A stretch of DNA of 22,476 nt from JBCCZC01 sp039188505 (GTDB taxonomy: Bacteria; Pseudomonadota; Gammaproteobacteria; Xanthomonadales; SZUA-38): assembly GCA_039188505.1 (NCBI GenBank), contig JBCCZC010000040.1:1-22476 (forward strand). Reading direction: 5' to 3'. The notes under the pieces were generated by a model, which was not told the DNA's origin, searched no databases, and saw only the letters and a program-made list of their open reading frames with translations. Position numbers and translations under genes: made by a program. This document shows, piece by piece, positions 1 to 6,768 of the stretch. Each line of letters begins with the position of its first letter. Positions within the stretch are counted from its first letter, which is position 1.

Positions 1-339
1 AGCAACCGGTCGGACTCGGCTCAACCGGCGGCGACGATACCTCGCTAGGTATGAGCAGACGATGCGGACTCGGCGACTAGCTACGACGCGCTGATCGCCG
101 CGATGCGTCGCCTTTCTCCGGGTCAACCTTTCGCTGCGCGAAAACCTCACCCGGCCACTTGGACCGTACTATCTCGTCCCGGCATCACCTTCTGCCCACG
201 CACGTGGCGTGAGCTCGCGACGATTACATGAGTCCCTCGGGCCGCTCGCGCCAGCGCAGCATGGCTTCCGGGCCTTTCGCCGCGCTCGTTCCGACGGGCA
301 TGCTGGTGGCTCTATCCGCCGAAGGGAGTCGGCCGCCCC
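1..339. other. Left-edge region without a convincing gene
   Basis: No reading frame here has credible protein character. The short frames on both strands are rich in Ser, Arg and Pro, as in non-coding frames of GC-rich DNA. The clearest structure is the inverted repeat at 118-154, listed separately. The stretch may be intergenic, or the remains of a gene whose body lies off the left edge. Confidence 0.5.
118..154. repeat. Inverted repeat / two-tier hairpin
   Basis: An outer stem of CCGGGT (118-123) pairs with ACCCGG (149-154), and an inner stem of TTTCGC (129-134) pairs with GCGAAA (138-143) around a three-base loop, with a small internal loop between them. There is no T-tract on either side, so a classical intrinsic terminator is not supported. 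It could be a REP-like element or an RNA hairpin. Confidence 0.45.
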
Positions 340-1053
340 ATGAGCAGCCATTCAGTACCGAGACTGACCTTTCCACTGCCGGGGGTCTGGCAGTTCCTGC
401 GCCCGCCTGGACACCACCCGAACGCGTTTGATTTCGTGCAGGTTGGGAAGGACGGCAGGATGCACGAAGCATCACGGATGCGCGGGCTCGGATCGGGCGT
501 TCCCTCAAGCGCCTTTCACTGCTGGGGACAAACGGTTCTTTCGCCGATCGACGGCACCGTGCTGCGATGTGCCGGGGACTGGCCCGACCACGAGACGAAC
601 AGCCTCTGGACGACGATCGGGCGCTGGTGCGAGGCGACGTATCGCTTTCGCCCGCGCGAGATCGACGGCGAGCTCGACATTCGGCCGAATGCCGGAAACT
701 TCGTGATGATCGAGGCGCCGGCGGGATTCATCGTCTTCGTTGCGCACCTCATGGCAGGCTCGGTGCGCGTGCGGGCGGGGCAAGCGGTCTCCGTGGGCGA
801 CCCGCTCGGTCGGGTTGGAAATTCGGGAAACTCCACCGCGCCGCATCTCCACATGAATCTTTTCGATCAGATGTCTGAACCTTACGCGGCGAAGGTCCTG
901 CCTTTCGTCTTTGACACCTTCGAGGCGCGGTCCAGCGACGGTGCCTGGCGCACCCAACGCGACTCGCTACCGGCGCTAAAAGCGCTCGTTCGATCCACCT
1001 CGCCGCTCAGCCACCGCGGCTGGGCCGATGCGGAGCGGCCCAGAGTCGCTTGA
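340..1053 (+). CDS. M23-type (LytM/lysostaphin-like) metallopeptidase family protein
   Basis: This 237-residue protein carries the C-terminal half of an M23 peptidase domain. His136 sits in the AHLMAGSV segment. It is followed by Gly-rich turns typical of the family (VRAGQAVSVGDPLG, then GNSGNS) and the zinc-binding APHLH motif with His169 and His171. The upstream zinc site would be in HHPNAFDF (His25/His26 and Asp31), but the His-to-Asp spacing differs from the usual HxxxD, so activity is uncertain. M23 enzymes normally cut peptidoglycan cross-bridges in the periplasm. This one shows no signal peptide, so export or activity may be lost, or the true start may lie elsewhere. The ATG at 340 has only a weak, distant purine-rich stretch upstream. 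It precedes the Fur box of the nitroreductase gene and appears unrelated to iron uptake. Confidence 0.72.
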   Translation: MSSHSVPRLTFPLPGVWQFLRPPGHHPNAFDFVQVGKDGRMHEASRMRGLGSGVPSSAFHCWGQTVLSPIDGTVLRCAGDWPDHETNSLWTTIGRWCEATYRFRPREIDGELDIRPNAGNFVMIEAPAGFIVFVAHLMAGSVRVRAGQAVSVGDPLGRVGNSGNSTAPHLHMNLFDQMSEPYAAKVLPFVFDTFEARSSDGAWRTQRDSLPALKALVRSTSPLSHRGWADAERPRVA

Positions 1054-1080
1054 TTTGTAACTGAGAATCATTATCATTAA
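1050..1080 (+). promoter_or_regulatory. Sigma-70-like promoter with overlapping Fur box
   Basis: TGAGAATCATTATCATTAA (1062-1080) closely matches the proteobacterial Fur consensus GATAATGATAATCATTATC. A -35-like TTGATT (1050-1055) and a -10-like TATCAT (1072-1077) lie 16 bases apart, so bound Fur would cover the -10. The promoter points at the nitroreductase gene starting at 1134, leaving a leader of about 50 bases. Repression with iron and release during starvation is the expected behaviour. Confidence 0.75.
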
Positions 1081-1133
1081 TGCCTCTGGCGCAAGGTCGC
1101 CACGAATCCTCTGCCCCAAAGAGATAACGCCAC

Positions 1134-1730
1134 ATGTTGGACAGCACGGCTCTGAACAATACGAGCGGTGATCTCATCGACCTGCTGCTCTCGAGGCGGT
1201 CGACGCTGGCGCGTGAAATCACGGAGCCTGGCCCCGATCGCGCTGAGCTCGAGACGATTCTCACCGCAGCAGCCAGGGTTCCCGACCACGGTAAGCTCGC
1301 GCCCTGGCGCTTCCTGGTTTTCGAAGGGGATGCCCAAGCTGCGCTCGGCGATGCCATCGCGACCGCCCTCGGCCAGGAGGACGAGACCAAGACGCCGGTG
1401 ATGCTGAAGCGACTACGGGAGTTTCCGACCCACGCGCCAACCTTCGTCGTTGTGGCATCGACACCCGTGCCCGAATCGCGGATTCCGGTTTGGGAGCAGG
1501 TCCTCTCGGCGGGTGCAGCCTGCCAGAATCTGCTCAACGCAGCGGCCTCGCTAGGCTTCGCAGCACAGTGGCTCACAGGACCAGCCGCCTACAGCGCCGG
1601 CGTGCACGAATACCTCGAGCTTGGAGAGGACGACCGAATCGCAGGATTCTTCTTCATCGGCTCACCGGCCGAGAAGGCACTCATGGAGCGCTCCCGACCC
1701 GAACTTGATCGGGTCGTCTGCTGGCGCTAG
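1134..1730 (+). CDS. Nitroreductase family protein (YdjA-like), Fur-controlled
   Basis: The 198-residue protein matches the small nitroreductase/YdjA group of FMN-dependent NAD(P)H oxidoreductases. The N-terminal FMN-phosphate motif RRST lies at residues 21-24. The family segment PDHGKLAPWRF is at about 50-60, the helix GAACQNLLNAAASLGF follows in the second half, with QWLTG after it, and the C-terminal IAGFFFIGSPAE strand is present. Length is normal for the family. These enzymes transfer two electrons from NAD(P)H to small organic acceptors in the cytoplasm. The Fur box at 1062-1080 suggests a role in low iron, for example flavin or ferric-chelate reduction, but the substrate cannot be read from sequence. 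It is convergent with acsF, only 15 bases away. Confidence 0.85.
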   Translation: MLDSTALNNTSGDLIDLLLSRRSTLAREITEPGPDRAELETILTAAARVPDHGKLAPWRFLVFEGDAQAALGDAIATALGQEDETKTPVMLKRLREFPTHAPTFVVVASTPVPESRIPVWEQVLSAGAACQNLLNAAASLGFAAQWLTGPAAYSAGVHEYLELGEDDRIAGFFFIGSPAEKALMERSRPELDRVVCWR

Positions 1731-1745
1731 CCGCCTCGCGCTTCC

Positions 1746-2876
1746 TCAGTAGGCCGGCTCGAGCCGGGTCTTCAGAGGCACTTCGTTCTTGACGGCAGGA
1801 ATCGTCAGCAGGGAAACGAACGCCGCTGCGGCGCGAAGCTTGCACGTGAGTTGCTTGAAGCGCCGCCCATCCTTGGTGGCTTGAGCCAACTCGGCGTTGG
1901 CGCGCTGCAGCCGGCGGAGCGTCTTGATCCACCGCGGGTTCTCGATGTCGAGCGTGAGCGGAAACACCTGCTTCGAGATCTCACTGGTCTTCGTGAACAC
2001 CGAATGCGCGTACCAGTCGGGATCGACGCCGAGGGCCTCGTGGAAGACCGGGCGCTGGTGATCGCGGATGAACATGGTGGCGTACACCGCAGTCAGGAAG
2101 AACTTGATCCAGAGCACGTTGATGCCGCGCGTCAGCTTGGGGTCGGTCTTCATGAGCAGCGCGAAGGCCTCGCCGTGGCCGAACTCGTCGTTACACCACT
2201 GCTCGAACCACTTGAAGATCGGATGGAAGCGGTGCTCGGGATTCTGCTGGAGATGCCGGAAGATCGTGATGTAGCGCGCGTAGCCGATCTTCTCGGACAG
2301 GTAGGTCGCGTAGAAGATGAACTTCGGCTGGAAGTAGGTGTATTTCTTCTTCTGCGTCAGGAAGCTCAGGTTGACCGCGATGCCGGCCTCGCGGAGCGCG
2401 TCATTGATGAAGCCCGCATGCCGGGCCTCGTCGCGGGCCATCAGCTGGAACAGGGTCGTGATGTCCTCGTTCGTGCCCCGCCGCTTCATTTCCTTGTACA
2501 GCACGCAGCCGGAGAATTCCGCGGTGCAGGATGAGACGAGGAAGTCGGTGAACTCGGCCCGGAGCGCCGGATCCATGCCGTCCCAGTCGATCTCGTCCCA
2601 GTCCTCGTTCTTCTTGAAGTGGCCCCGGTTGGGGTCCGACTTCATGCGGGCGATGAGCGCATCCCACTCTTCTCGCACCGGCGAGACGTCGATTGCATCG
2701 AGCTTGTCGAAGTCGGTGGTGTAGAAGCGCGGTGTCAGCAGCGTATCCTGCATGGCGACCGCGGTCGCGGATTCGCTGTCGACGATCGCCTGACGATAGT
2801 TGCCCGCGGCCAGGGCGTCCTCGACGCTTCGGGCATCTGCCGAGTGTTCGACGGGAGCTGGGTCGTGCAGGCTCAT
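1746..2876 (-). CDS. acsF: Aerobic Mg-protoporphyrin IX monomethyl ester oxidative cyclase (AcsF) homologue
   Basis: The 376-residue protein is a full-length AcsF-type di-iron oxygenase. In (bacterio)chlorophyll synthesis this family uses O2 to turn the methyl-esterified 13-propionate of Mg-protoporphyrin into ring E. Family signatures include QDTLLTPRFYTTDFD (43-57), EFTDFLVSS (108-116), TAEFSGCVLY with Glu120, the DEARH motif (Glu150, His153), then KFIFYATYLSEKIGYARYITI and DEFGH (Glu231, His234). The two ExxH motifs supply di-iron ligands. The residue before His234 is Gly where family members I know have Arg. The N-terminus is somewhat longer than in minimal homologues. Its start overlaps the stop of the 98-residue upstream gene as ATGA, so the two are probably translated together. 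No other bacteriochlorophyll gene is in view, and the operon starts near a Fur box. The substrate here could be Mg-protoporphyrin ester in a phototroph, or another tetrapyrrole. Confidence 0.9.
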   Translation of the reverse strand: MSLHDPAPVEHSADARSVEDALAAGNYRQAIVDSESATAVAMQDTLLTPRFYTTDFDKLDAIDVSPVREEWDALIARMKSDPNRGHFKKNEDWDEIDWDGMDPALRAEFTDFLVSSCTAEFSGCVLYKEMKRRGTNEDITTLFQLMARDEARHAGFINDALREAGIAVNLSFLTQKKKYTYFQPKFIFYATYLSEKIGYARYITIFRHLQQNPEHRFHPIFKWFEQWCNDEFGHGEAFALLMKTDPKLTRGINVLWIKFFLTAVYATMFIRDHQRPVFHEALGVDPDWYAHSVFTKTSEISKQVFPLTLDIENPRWIKTLRRLQRANAELAQATKDGRRFKQLTCKLRAAAAFVSLLTIPAVKNEVPLKTRLEPAY

Positions 2877-3169
2877 ACTTGCACCTCTTCAGAGAAGGAG
2901 AACTCGCAGAGTTCCATGAATTCGAAGTCGCCGATCAACCGGGTCCAGAGCTGCTCGAGCCGGGAAGCCCGCGTGATCGTCGCAGTCCGCTTTTCGCGAA
3001 CCACCTCACCGTAAGGTGCCAGCACAGGCTTGCCGTGCACCAATACCTCGTCGCCGGGGTTGATGACGGCACCGTTGAGAAACTTCACGTGCGCATGAAG
3101 GCTGTCGAAGCAGTGACTGACCTCCACCTCGCACGGCGCGGTCTCCAACTCTCGCGTGAACACTCCCAT
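2873..3169 (-). CDS. 98-residue protein translationally coupled to acsF; possible cyclase accessory subunit
   Basis: I do not recognise this family with certainty. The start chosen is the ATG at 3169, which has a GGAG about 10 bases upstream. Longer upstream extension would run through the Fur box and lacks protein character. The product is soluble and slightly acidic. It has a small beta-rich core with the HVKFLNGAVINPGDEVLVHG segment in the middle, followed by GEVVREKRTATITRAS, and ends in an acidic, hydrophobic tail (FEFMELCEFSFSEEV). No signal peptide or membrane helix is visible. The stop overlaps the acsF start by four bases (ATGA). Known AcsF enzymes of different lineages use small extra subunits (BciE in alphaproteobacteria, Ycf54 in cyanobacteria and plants). 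By position and size this could be a BciE-like partner, which is inference only. Confidence 0.75.
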   Translation of the reverse strand: MGVFTRELETAPCEVEVSHCFDSLHAHVKFLNGAVINPGDEVLVHGKPVLAPYGEVVREKRTATITRASRLEQLWTRLIGDFEFMELCEFSFSEEVQV

Positions 3170-3263
3170 CTCGGCTTCTCCGCTCCGGCTCACCCTAGTG
3201 TAGCAGGAAGTTGACACAAGCGACGTACCTGTCAATTGACTACAAACAAACGTGAACGCAGCG

Positions 3264-3302
3264 TTGAAAGTTACGTGAATACAAATGATAATGATTCTCG
3301 TT
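3264..3302 (+). promoter_or_regulatory. Strong sigma-70 promoter with Fur box in the divergent acsF/ferritin-like region
   Basis: On the plus strand TTGAAA (3264-3269) and GATAAT (3287-3292) are exactly 17 bases apart, a near-ideal sigma-70 promoter for the ferritin-like gene at 3326. The Fur box AATGATAATGATTCTCGTT (3284-3302) covers the -10 and the likely transcription start. The same box lies about 115 bases upstream of the leftward 98-residue gene and acsF. I could not place a convincing -10/-35 pair for that direction, although TTGACA is present near 3230-3235 on the minus strand. Shared control of both operons is therefore inferred. Confidence 0.78.
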
Positions 3303-3325
3303 AACATGAAATCGAGTCCTCAACC

Positions 3326-3829
3326 ATGCAGCACGGCAAACGACCGCTGTCCGTCCGCGAACGTCTGCGACTGACGAAGCGGCGCATGGCGCAGGTGGCC
3401 ACCGCGGAGCTCGCCACCCACAGCGCCTACCTCCGGCTCTCCCAGCTCGACGACTCGGAGGCACCGGCGGGCCTCGCGGCACTATCCAGGACCGCCCAGG
3501 AAGAGGACATGGATCACTACCGGCTGATGCGAGCAGGGCTCATCCGTCTGCGGGGGGTGCCGGTCCATCCTTCGCACCGCTTCGAACTCGAGCCCTGGAT
3601 CCAGCACCGCTCACTGGACGAGCTACTTCGCTTCGTCCACAGCGCCGAAGCCGCCCTGATCCGGTGGTACCGGGAAATCTGTGCGCTGACGATAGAACTC
3701 GACTATCAGATCTTCGACCTGGCGTTCCGCAACCTCCAGGAGAACGCCCACCACCAGGCCGGCATCGCCAACCTGCTTGAGACGCCGCGCAGCGCGCAGT
3801 CTCACCACCCCGTTCGCGGGAGTCATTAG
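3326..3829 (+). CDS. Ferritin-like four-helix di-iron protein
   Basis: The 167-residue protein looks like a four-helix ferritin-fold bundle. Candidate metal ligands are spaced as in di-iron carboxylate proteins: Glu28 in helix A, Glu60 or Asp61 with His64 in helix B (QEEDMDHY), Glu108 in helix C (HSAEAAL) and Glu139 with His142 in helix D (LQENAHH). It is not a typical ferritin, bacterioferritin or Dps by motif, since helix B has ExxxH or DxxH instead of a plain ExxH. Storage ferritins are usually not made in iron starvation, yet the promoter here is covered by a Fur box. A redox or metal-transfer role is therefore as likely as storage. Its stop codon directly abuts the start of the ten-TM transporter, showing an operon. 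Confidence 0.75.
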   Translation: MQHGKRPLSVRERLRLTKRRMAQVATAELATHSAYLRLSQLDDSEAPAGLAALSRTAQEEDMDHYRLMRAGLIRLRGVPVHPSHRFELEPWIQHRSLDELLRFVHSAEAALIRWYREICALTIELDYQIFDLAFRNLQENAHHQAGIANLLETPRSAQSHHPVRGSH

Positions 3830-5023
3830 ATGACGACATCGACCTTGCGCGCGGTCATTGCGCCGCTGCTGGCGCCGCTCAGCCGTCGGCTCCGCCGCCA
3901 GTCGATCGACGATCGGTTGATCGCGCTGCTGTTCTTCGTCGGCCTGCTGCTGATTCATCGTGCGCAACCGGAGCTGGCAGCGGTCATCGTCGAGACGCTC
4001 AGCGATGCTTACCTCGGCGTCAGCGCCTTCGTGGCGATGACGCTCGCCCTGTTCCATCTCCTGGACCGTCACCTCAAGACCTCGCTCGTTTCGCTGCTGA
4101 ACGGTCGGCCTGCGGTCCAGGTCCCCTGCGCGGCGCTGCTGGGCGCCCTGCCCGGCTGTGGCGGCGCCATCATCGTGGTCACGCAGTTCGTCCATGGTCG
4201 GATGGGGTTCGGCGCCCTGGTCGCGGTCCTCATCGCGACGATGGGGGACGCCGCGTTCCTGCTGCTGGCGCGGGACCCGCAGGCCGCGCTCGTCGTGTTC
4301 ACCGTATCGATCGGCGCGGGCATCCTTTCGGGCTATTTCATCAACCGCTTCGTTCCACAGGATCACCTGAAGGCGGAGCGGGCTCTCCGGAGCACCAATG
4401 ACGCACCTGACCTCCAGATCCCGCTGGGCCTGCAGCGAGCGTTCTGGACGCTGCTCGCGCCCGGCGCGGTTCTGGGCCTTGCTGGTGCCTTCCAAGTCAG
4501 CGATTCGATCTGGACTTTCCTGGGGGTCGATCCGGCCGCTGAAACGTGGATTGGCTTCGCCGGCGCCATGTCCTGCGCTGCAATCTGGTTCAGCCAGCCG
4601 CTGAACTCCTGGACCGCACGCTTCGCCCGCTGCTCCGCCGCGCAATGCCCGATGGAATCGACGGCCGCGGAAACGAGCTTCGTGTCCGTCTGGGTGATGG
4701 TCGGCTTCCTGTGCTACGAGCTACTGGTCCACTTCGGCGGCGTCGATCTCCACAGCGCCTTCGCTAGTCTCGGCGCGCTGGCACCGCTGCTCGCGCTGCT
4801 GATCGGATTCATCCCGGGCTGCGGACCGCAGATCGTGGTGACAACGCTCTATCTCAACGGGGTCGTGCCCATGGCGGCCCTGCTGGCCAATGCCATCAGC
4901 AACGACGGCGATGCGCTCTTTCCCGCCATTGCGCTTGCGCCGCGCGCTGCGATCGTCGCCACGCTCTACAGCGCCGTTCCTGCCGCGATCGTGGGCTATC
5001 TGGCTTACTGGCTGGCGCTCTGA
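3830..5023 (+). CDS. Ten-TM putative metal exporter (ArsP_2/DUF2899-like)
   Basis: The 397-residue protein is an inner-membrane transporter of about ten helices. It contains two related halves. PGCGGAIIVVT begins at residue 108 and PGCGPQIVVTT at 329, each followed exactly 30 residues later by a GD motif (Gly139-Asp140 and Gly360-Asp361). This is the pattern of the 'putative 10TM heavy-metal exporter' family (PF11449), also annotated as putative manganese transporter. The Cys and Asp of the repeats are likely substrate contacts. A segment between the halves has Cys-rich and His-poor character (ARCSAAQCP). The substrate is not known. Iron, manganese or a metallo-complex are all possible, and direction of transport is assumed from family names only. 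It begins one base after the ferritin-like stop and is followed after 19 bases by the methyltransferase gene. Confidence 0.8.
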   Translation: MTTSTLRAVIAPLLAPLSRRLRRQSIDDRLIALLFFVGLLLIHRAQPELAAVIVETLSDAYLGVSAFVAMTLALFHLLDRHLKTSLVSLLNGRPAVQVPCAALLGALPGCGGAIIVVTQFVHGRMGFGALVAVLIATMGDAAFLLLARDPQAALVVFTVSIGAGILSGYFINRFVPQDHLKAERALRSTNDAPDLQIPLGLQRAFWTLLAPGAVLGLAGAFQVSDSIWTFLGVDPAAETWIGFAGAMSCAAIWFSQPLNSWTARFARCSAAQCPMESTAAETSFVSVWVMVGFLCYELLVHFGGVDLHSAFASLGALAPLLALLIGFIPGCGPQIVVTTLYLNGVVPMAALLANAISNDGDALFPAIALAPRAAIVATLYSAVPAAIVGYLAYWLAL

Positions 5024-5042
5024 CACACGAATGGGAGAAGCC

Positions 5043-5879
5043 ATGAAAACGCAAGTCGAGCTCGGACCCGTTCAGGAGACGCTGCTCATCCCGCTTCTGG
5101 GCAGGGCCGTCGAGACCGCCAAACCCGACGGCATCCTCAAGGACACTCGAGCGGTCGAGATCGTCGAGGAGCTCGATTACGACTTCGACAAATGGCGCGG
5201 TGGGCCCAGCCTTCTCGGAGCCTGCATCCGGACGCTGATGTACGACCGGTTCGTGGAGACGTTTCTCCAGAAGCACCCGTTTGGCACCGTGGTGGAAATC
5301 GGTTGCGGGCTCAATACCCGGTTCGATCGAACCGACAACGGCACTGTCCGCTGGTTCGACCTCGATCTGCCCGACACGATTGCCTTGCGGCGTCGCTATT
5401 TCGACGAGACGCCGCGTTATCAAATGCTGGCCGGATCGATCCTGGACGACAGCTGGGTCCAACCGGTCCAGGACACGCCGGGCCCGTGGCTTTTCCTCAG
5501 CGAGGCCGTGCTGATCTATCTCGACGAGTCCGACGTGAAACGCGCTGTCGAGCAGCTGGTGGCGTCGTTCCCCAACGTCACCCTCGTCGTCGACACGGCC
5601 AACGCAGCCATGGTCGACTCGCAGGGCAGCCACGACGCCATGCAGCACCTACCCCAGGAGAGCTGGTTCCGATGGAAGTGCGAGCGTCCCGAAATCGTCG
5701 AGCAGTGGGCTTCCGGTTTGAAGCTGGAGCAATCGTTGACCTTCGCCGACATCGACAAGCAGACTGCGAGCAAGCTCCCTCTGAAGTGGCGCCTGCCACT
5801 GCGTCTGGCACCCTGGTTCTTCCGGCGCCGGGTCGATGGCTACCGGCTCAACCTCTTTACCGACCACCGAGCCGGGTGA
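5043..5879 (+). CDS. LCM/TcmP-type class I SAM-dependent carboxyl O-methyltransferase
   Basis: The 278-residue protein fits the leucine carboxyl methyltransferase family (PF04072), which includes the polyketide enzyme TcmP and PPM-type enzymes. The SAM-binding loop VVEIGCGLNTRF lies at about 83-94, the acidic ribose-binding strand WFDLDLP ends at about 110, and a family strand FLSEAVLIYL is at 141-150. Members methylate carboxylate groups of small molecules or peptides. The ATG at 5043 was chosen because GGGAG lies five bases upstream; reading further upstream would overlap the transporter. Its place between a metal transporter and a heme-degrading enzyme, and opposite acsF, makes a metallophore or a porphyrin propionate plausible substrates, both inferred. 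A second family member lies at 19939-20772. Confidence 0.82.
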   Translation: MKTQVELGPVQETLLIPLLGRAVETAKPDGILKDTRAVEIVEELDYDFDKWRGGPSLLGACIRTLMYDRFVETFLQKHPFGTVVEIGCGLNTRFDRTDNGTVRWFDLDLPDTIALRRRYFDETPRYQMLAGSILDDSWVQPVQDTPGPWLFLSEAVLIYLDESDVKRAVEQLVASFPNVTLVVDTANAAMVDSQGSHDAMQHLPQESWFRWKCERPEIVEQWASGLKLEQSLTFADIDKQTASKLPLKWRLPLRLAPWFFRRRVDGYRLNLFTDHRAG

Positions 5880-5981
5880 GCACCATCGAGGGCGTGTGCG
5901 CCGTTTCAGCGTTCGCGATCCCAACGGTAAGGGGATTCCACTGGCAACAGAGTGTGCGAATTCCAAGAGGGAAAAACGCTG

Positions 5982-6764
5982 ATGGCAAAGGAAGAAACAG
6001 AAGCGGTGAAGCGCCGCGACAGCGGCCTGCTGCAGCCCGTCGATGACGAGGTTCGGGCCGAGGCTCGAAACCTGATCCGCACGGCGCGCCACGGCGCGCT
6101 GGCGCTGCTGGACGACGAAGGCTGGCCATCAGTCGCGAGGGTTGGCCTGGCAGCGGACTGCAACGGGCAGCCCATCTTTCCGGTGTCATCGCTTTCCGGC
6201 CGCGTCGAGCTCATGGGCCGCGATCGACGTGCTTCGCTACTGGTCGGTGACCCGCGCCGCGGCGATCCCCTGGCGCACCCGCGCCTCACGCTCAAGGGCA
6301 AGGTCTTGCGCATGACGGATGACGACCACGAACGCGCGCGCCGTCGCTACCTGTCGCGACACCCCAAGGCGAAGCTTTACATCGACTTCAAGGACTTCTC
6401 TCTCTGGCGGCTCGTGCCGGAAAGTATCGCCTTCAACGGCGGCTTCGGCCGCGCCTACGCGATGCAACCCGATGATGTCGAAACGAAAGCCGCCGCCTGG
6501 GAGGACTGGCACGCCATGGAAGGCGGTGCCGTCGAGCACATGAACGATGATCACGACGACGCCGTGCGGCTCTACGCGACGGTCCTGCTGGGCGCCCCCG
6601 ACGGGGCATGGCGACTGACCGGAATCGATCCGCAGGGGATCGATCTCGCCCTCGGTGACGACCACCGGCGGCTCGAGTTCGATGCACCCCTTGCGGGCGC
6701 CGAGGCGGTCCGGCCCGCGCTCGTCAAGCTGGTCAAGGTGGCCCGAAAACAGGCGGAAGCCTGA
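5982..6764 (+). CDS. hugZ: HugZ/HutZ-type heme-degrading protein with DUF2470 domain
   Basis: The 260-residue protein has an N-terminal FMN-binding-like split barrel (about 24-150, with ALLDDEGWPSVARVG and RRASLLVGD) and a C-terminal DUF2470 domain starting near 160. That second domain carries HMNDDHDDAV (186-195), whose His residues are candidates for heme contact. The segment FNGGFGRAYA at about 151-160 is typical of the HugZ/HutZ group. Such proteins bind heme and break it down in the cytoplasm, releasing iron, without being classical heme oxygenases. The ATG at 5982 has an AGAGGG about ten bases upstream; a GTG at 5952 is less likely. It is the last gene of the rightward operon, 102 bases after the methyltransferase; that gap shows no clear promoter. 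Together with hmuTUV it gives import plus breakdown of heme. Confidence 0.86.
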   Translation: MAKEETEAVKRRDSGLLQPVDDEVRAEARNLIRTARHGALALLDDEGWPSVARVGLAADCNGQPIFPVSSLSGRVELMGRDRRASLLVGDPRRGDPLAHPRLTLKGKVLRMTDDDHERARRRYLSRHPKAKLYIDFKDFSLWRLVPESIAFNGGFGRAYAMQPDDVETKAAAWEDWHAMEGGAVEHMNDDHDDAVRLYATVLLGAPDGAWRLTGIDPQGIDLALGDDHRRLEFDAPLAGAEAVRPALVKLVKVARKQAEA

Positions 6765-6768
6765 GCGG

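Noticed and set aside
3170..3307. N-terminal extension of the 98-residue protein up to an ATG at 3307
   Set aside because: It would run through the Fur box, shows no domain character and lacks a ribosome site; the ATG at 3169 has one.
3306..3374. Possible 22-residue leader peptide with several Cys, starting at an ATG ahead of the ferritin-like gene
   Set aside because: No ribosome site, runs in a different frame into the ferritin-like gene, and the Cys pattern has no known counterpart.
3623..4645. Long minus-strand open frame opposite the ten-TM transporter
   Set aside because: Arg/Glu/Gln-rich shadow of a gene with clear duplicated transporter motifs on the other strand.
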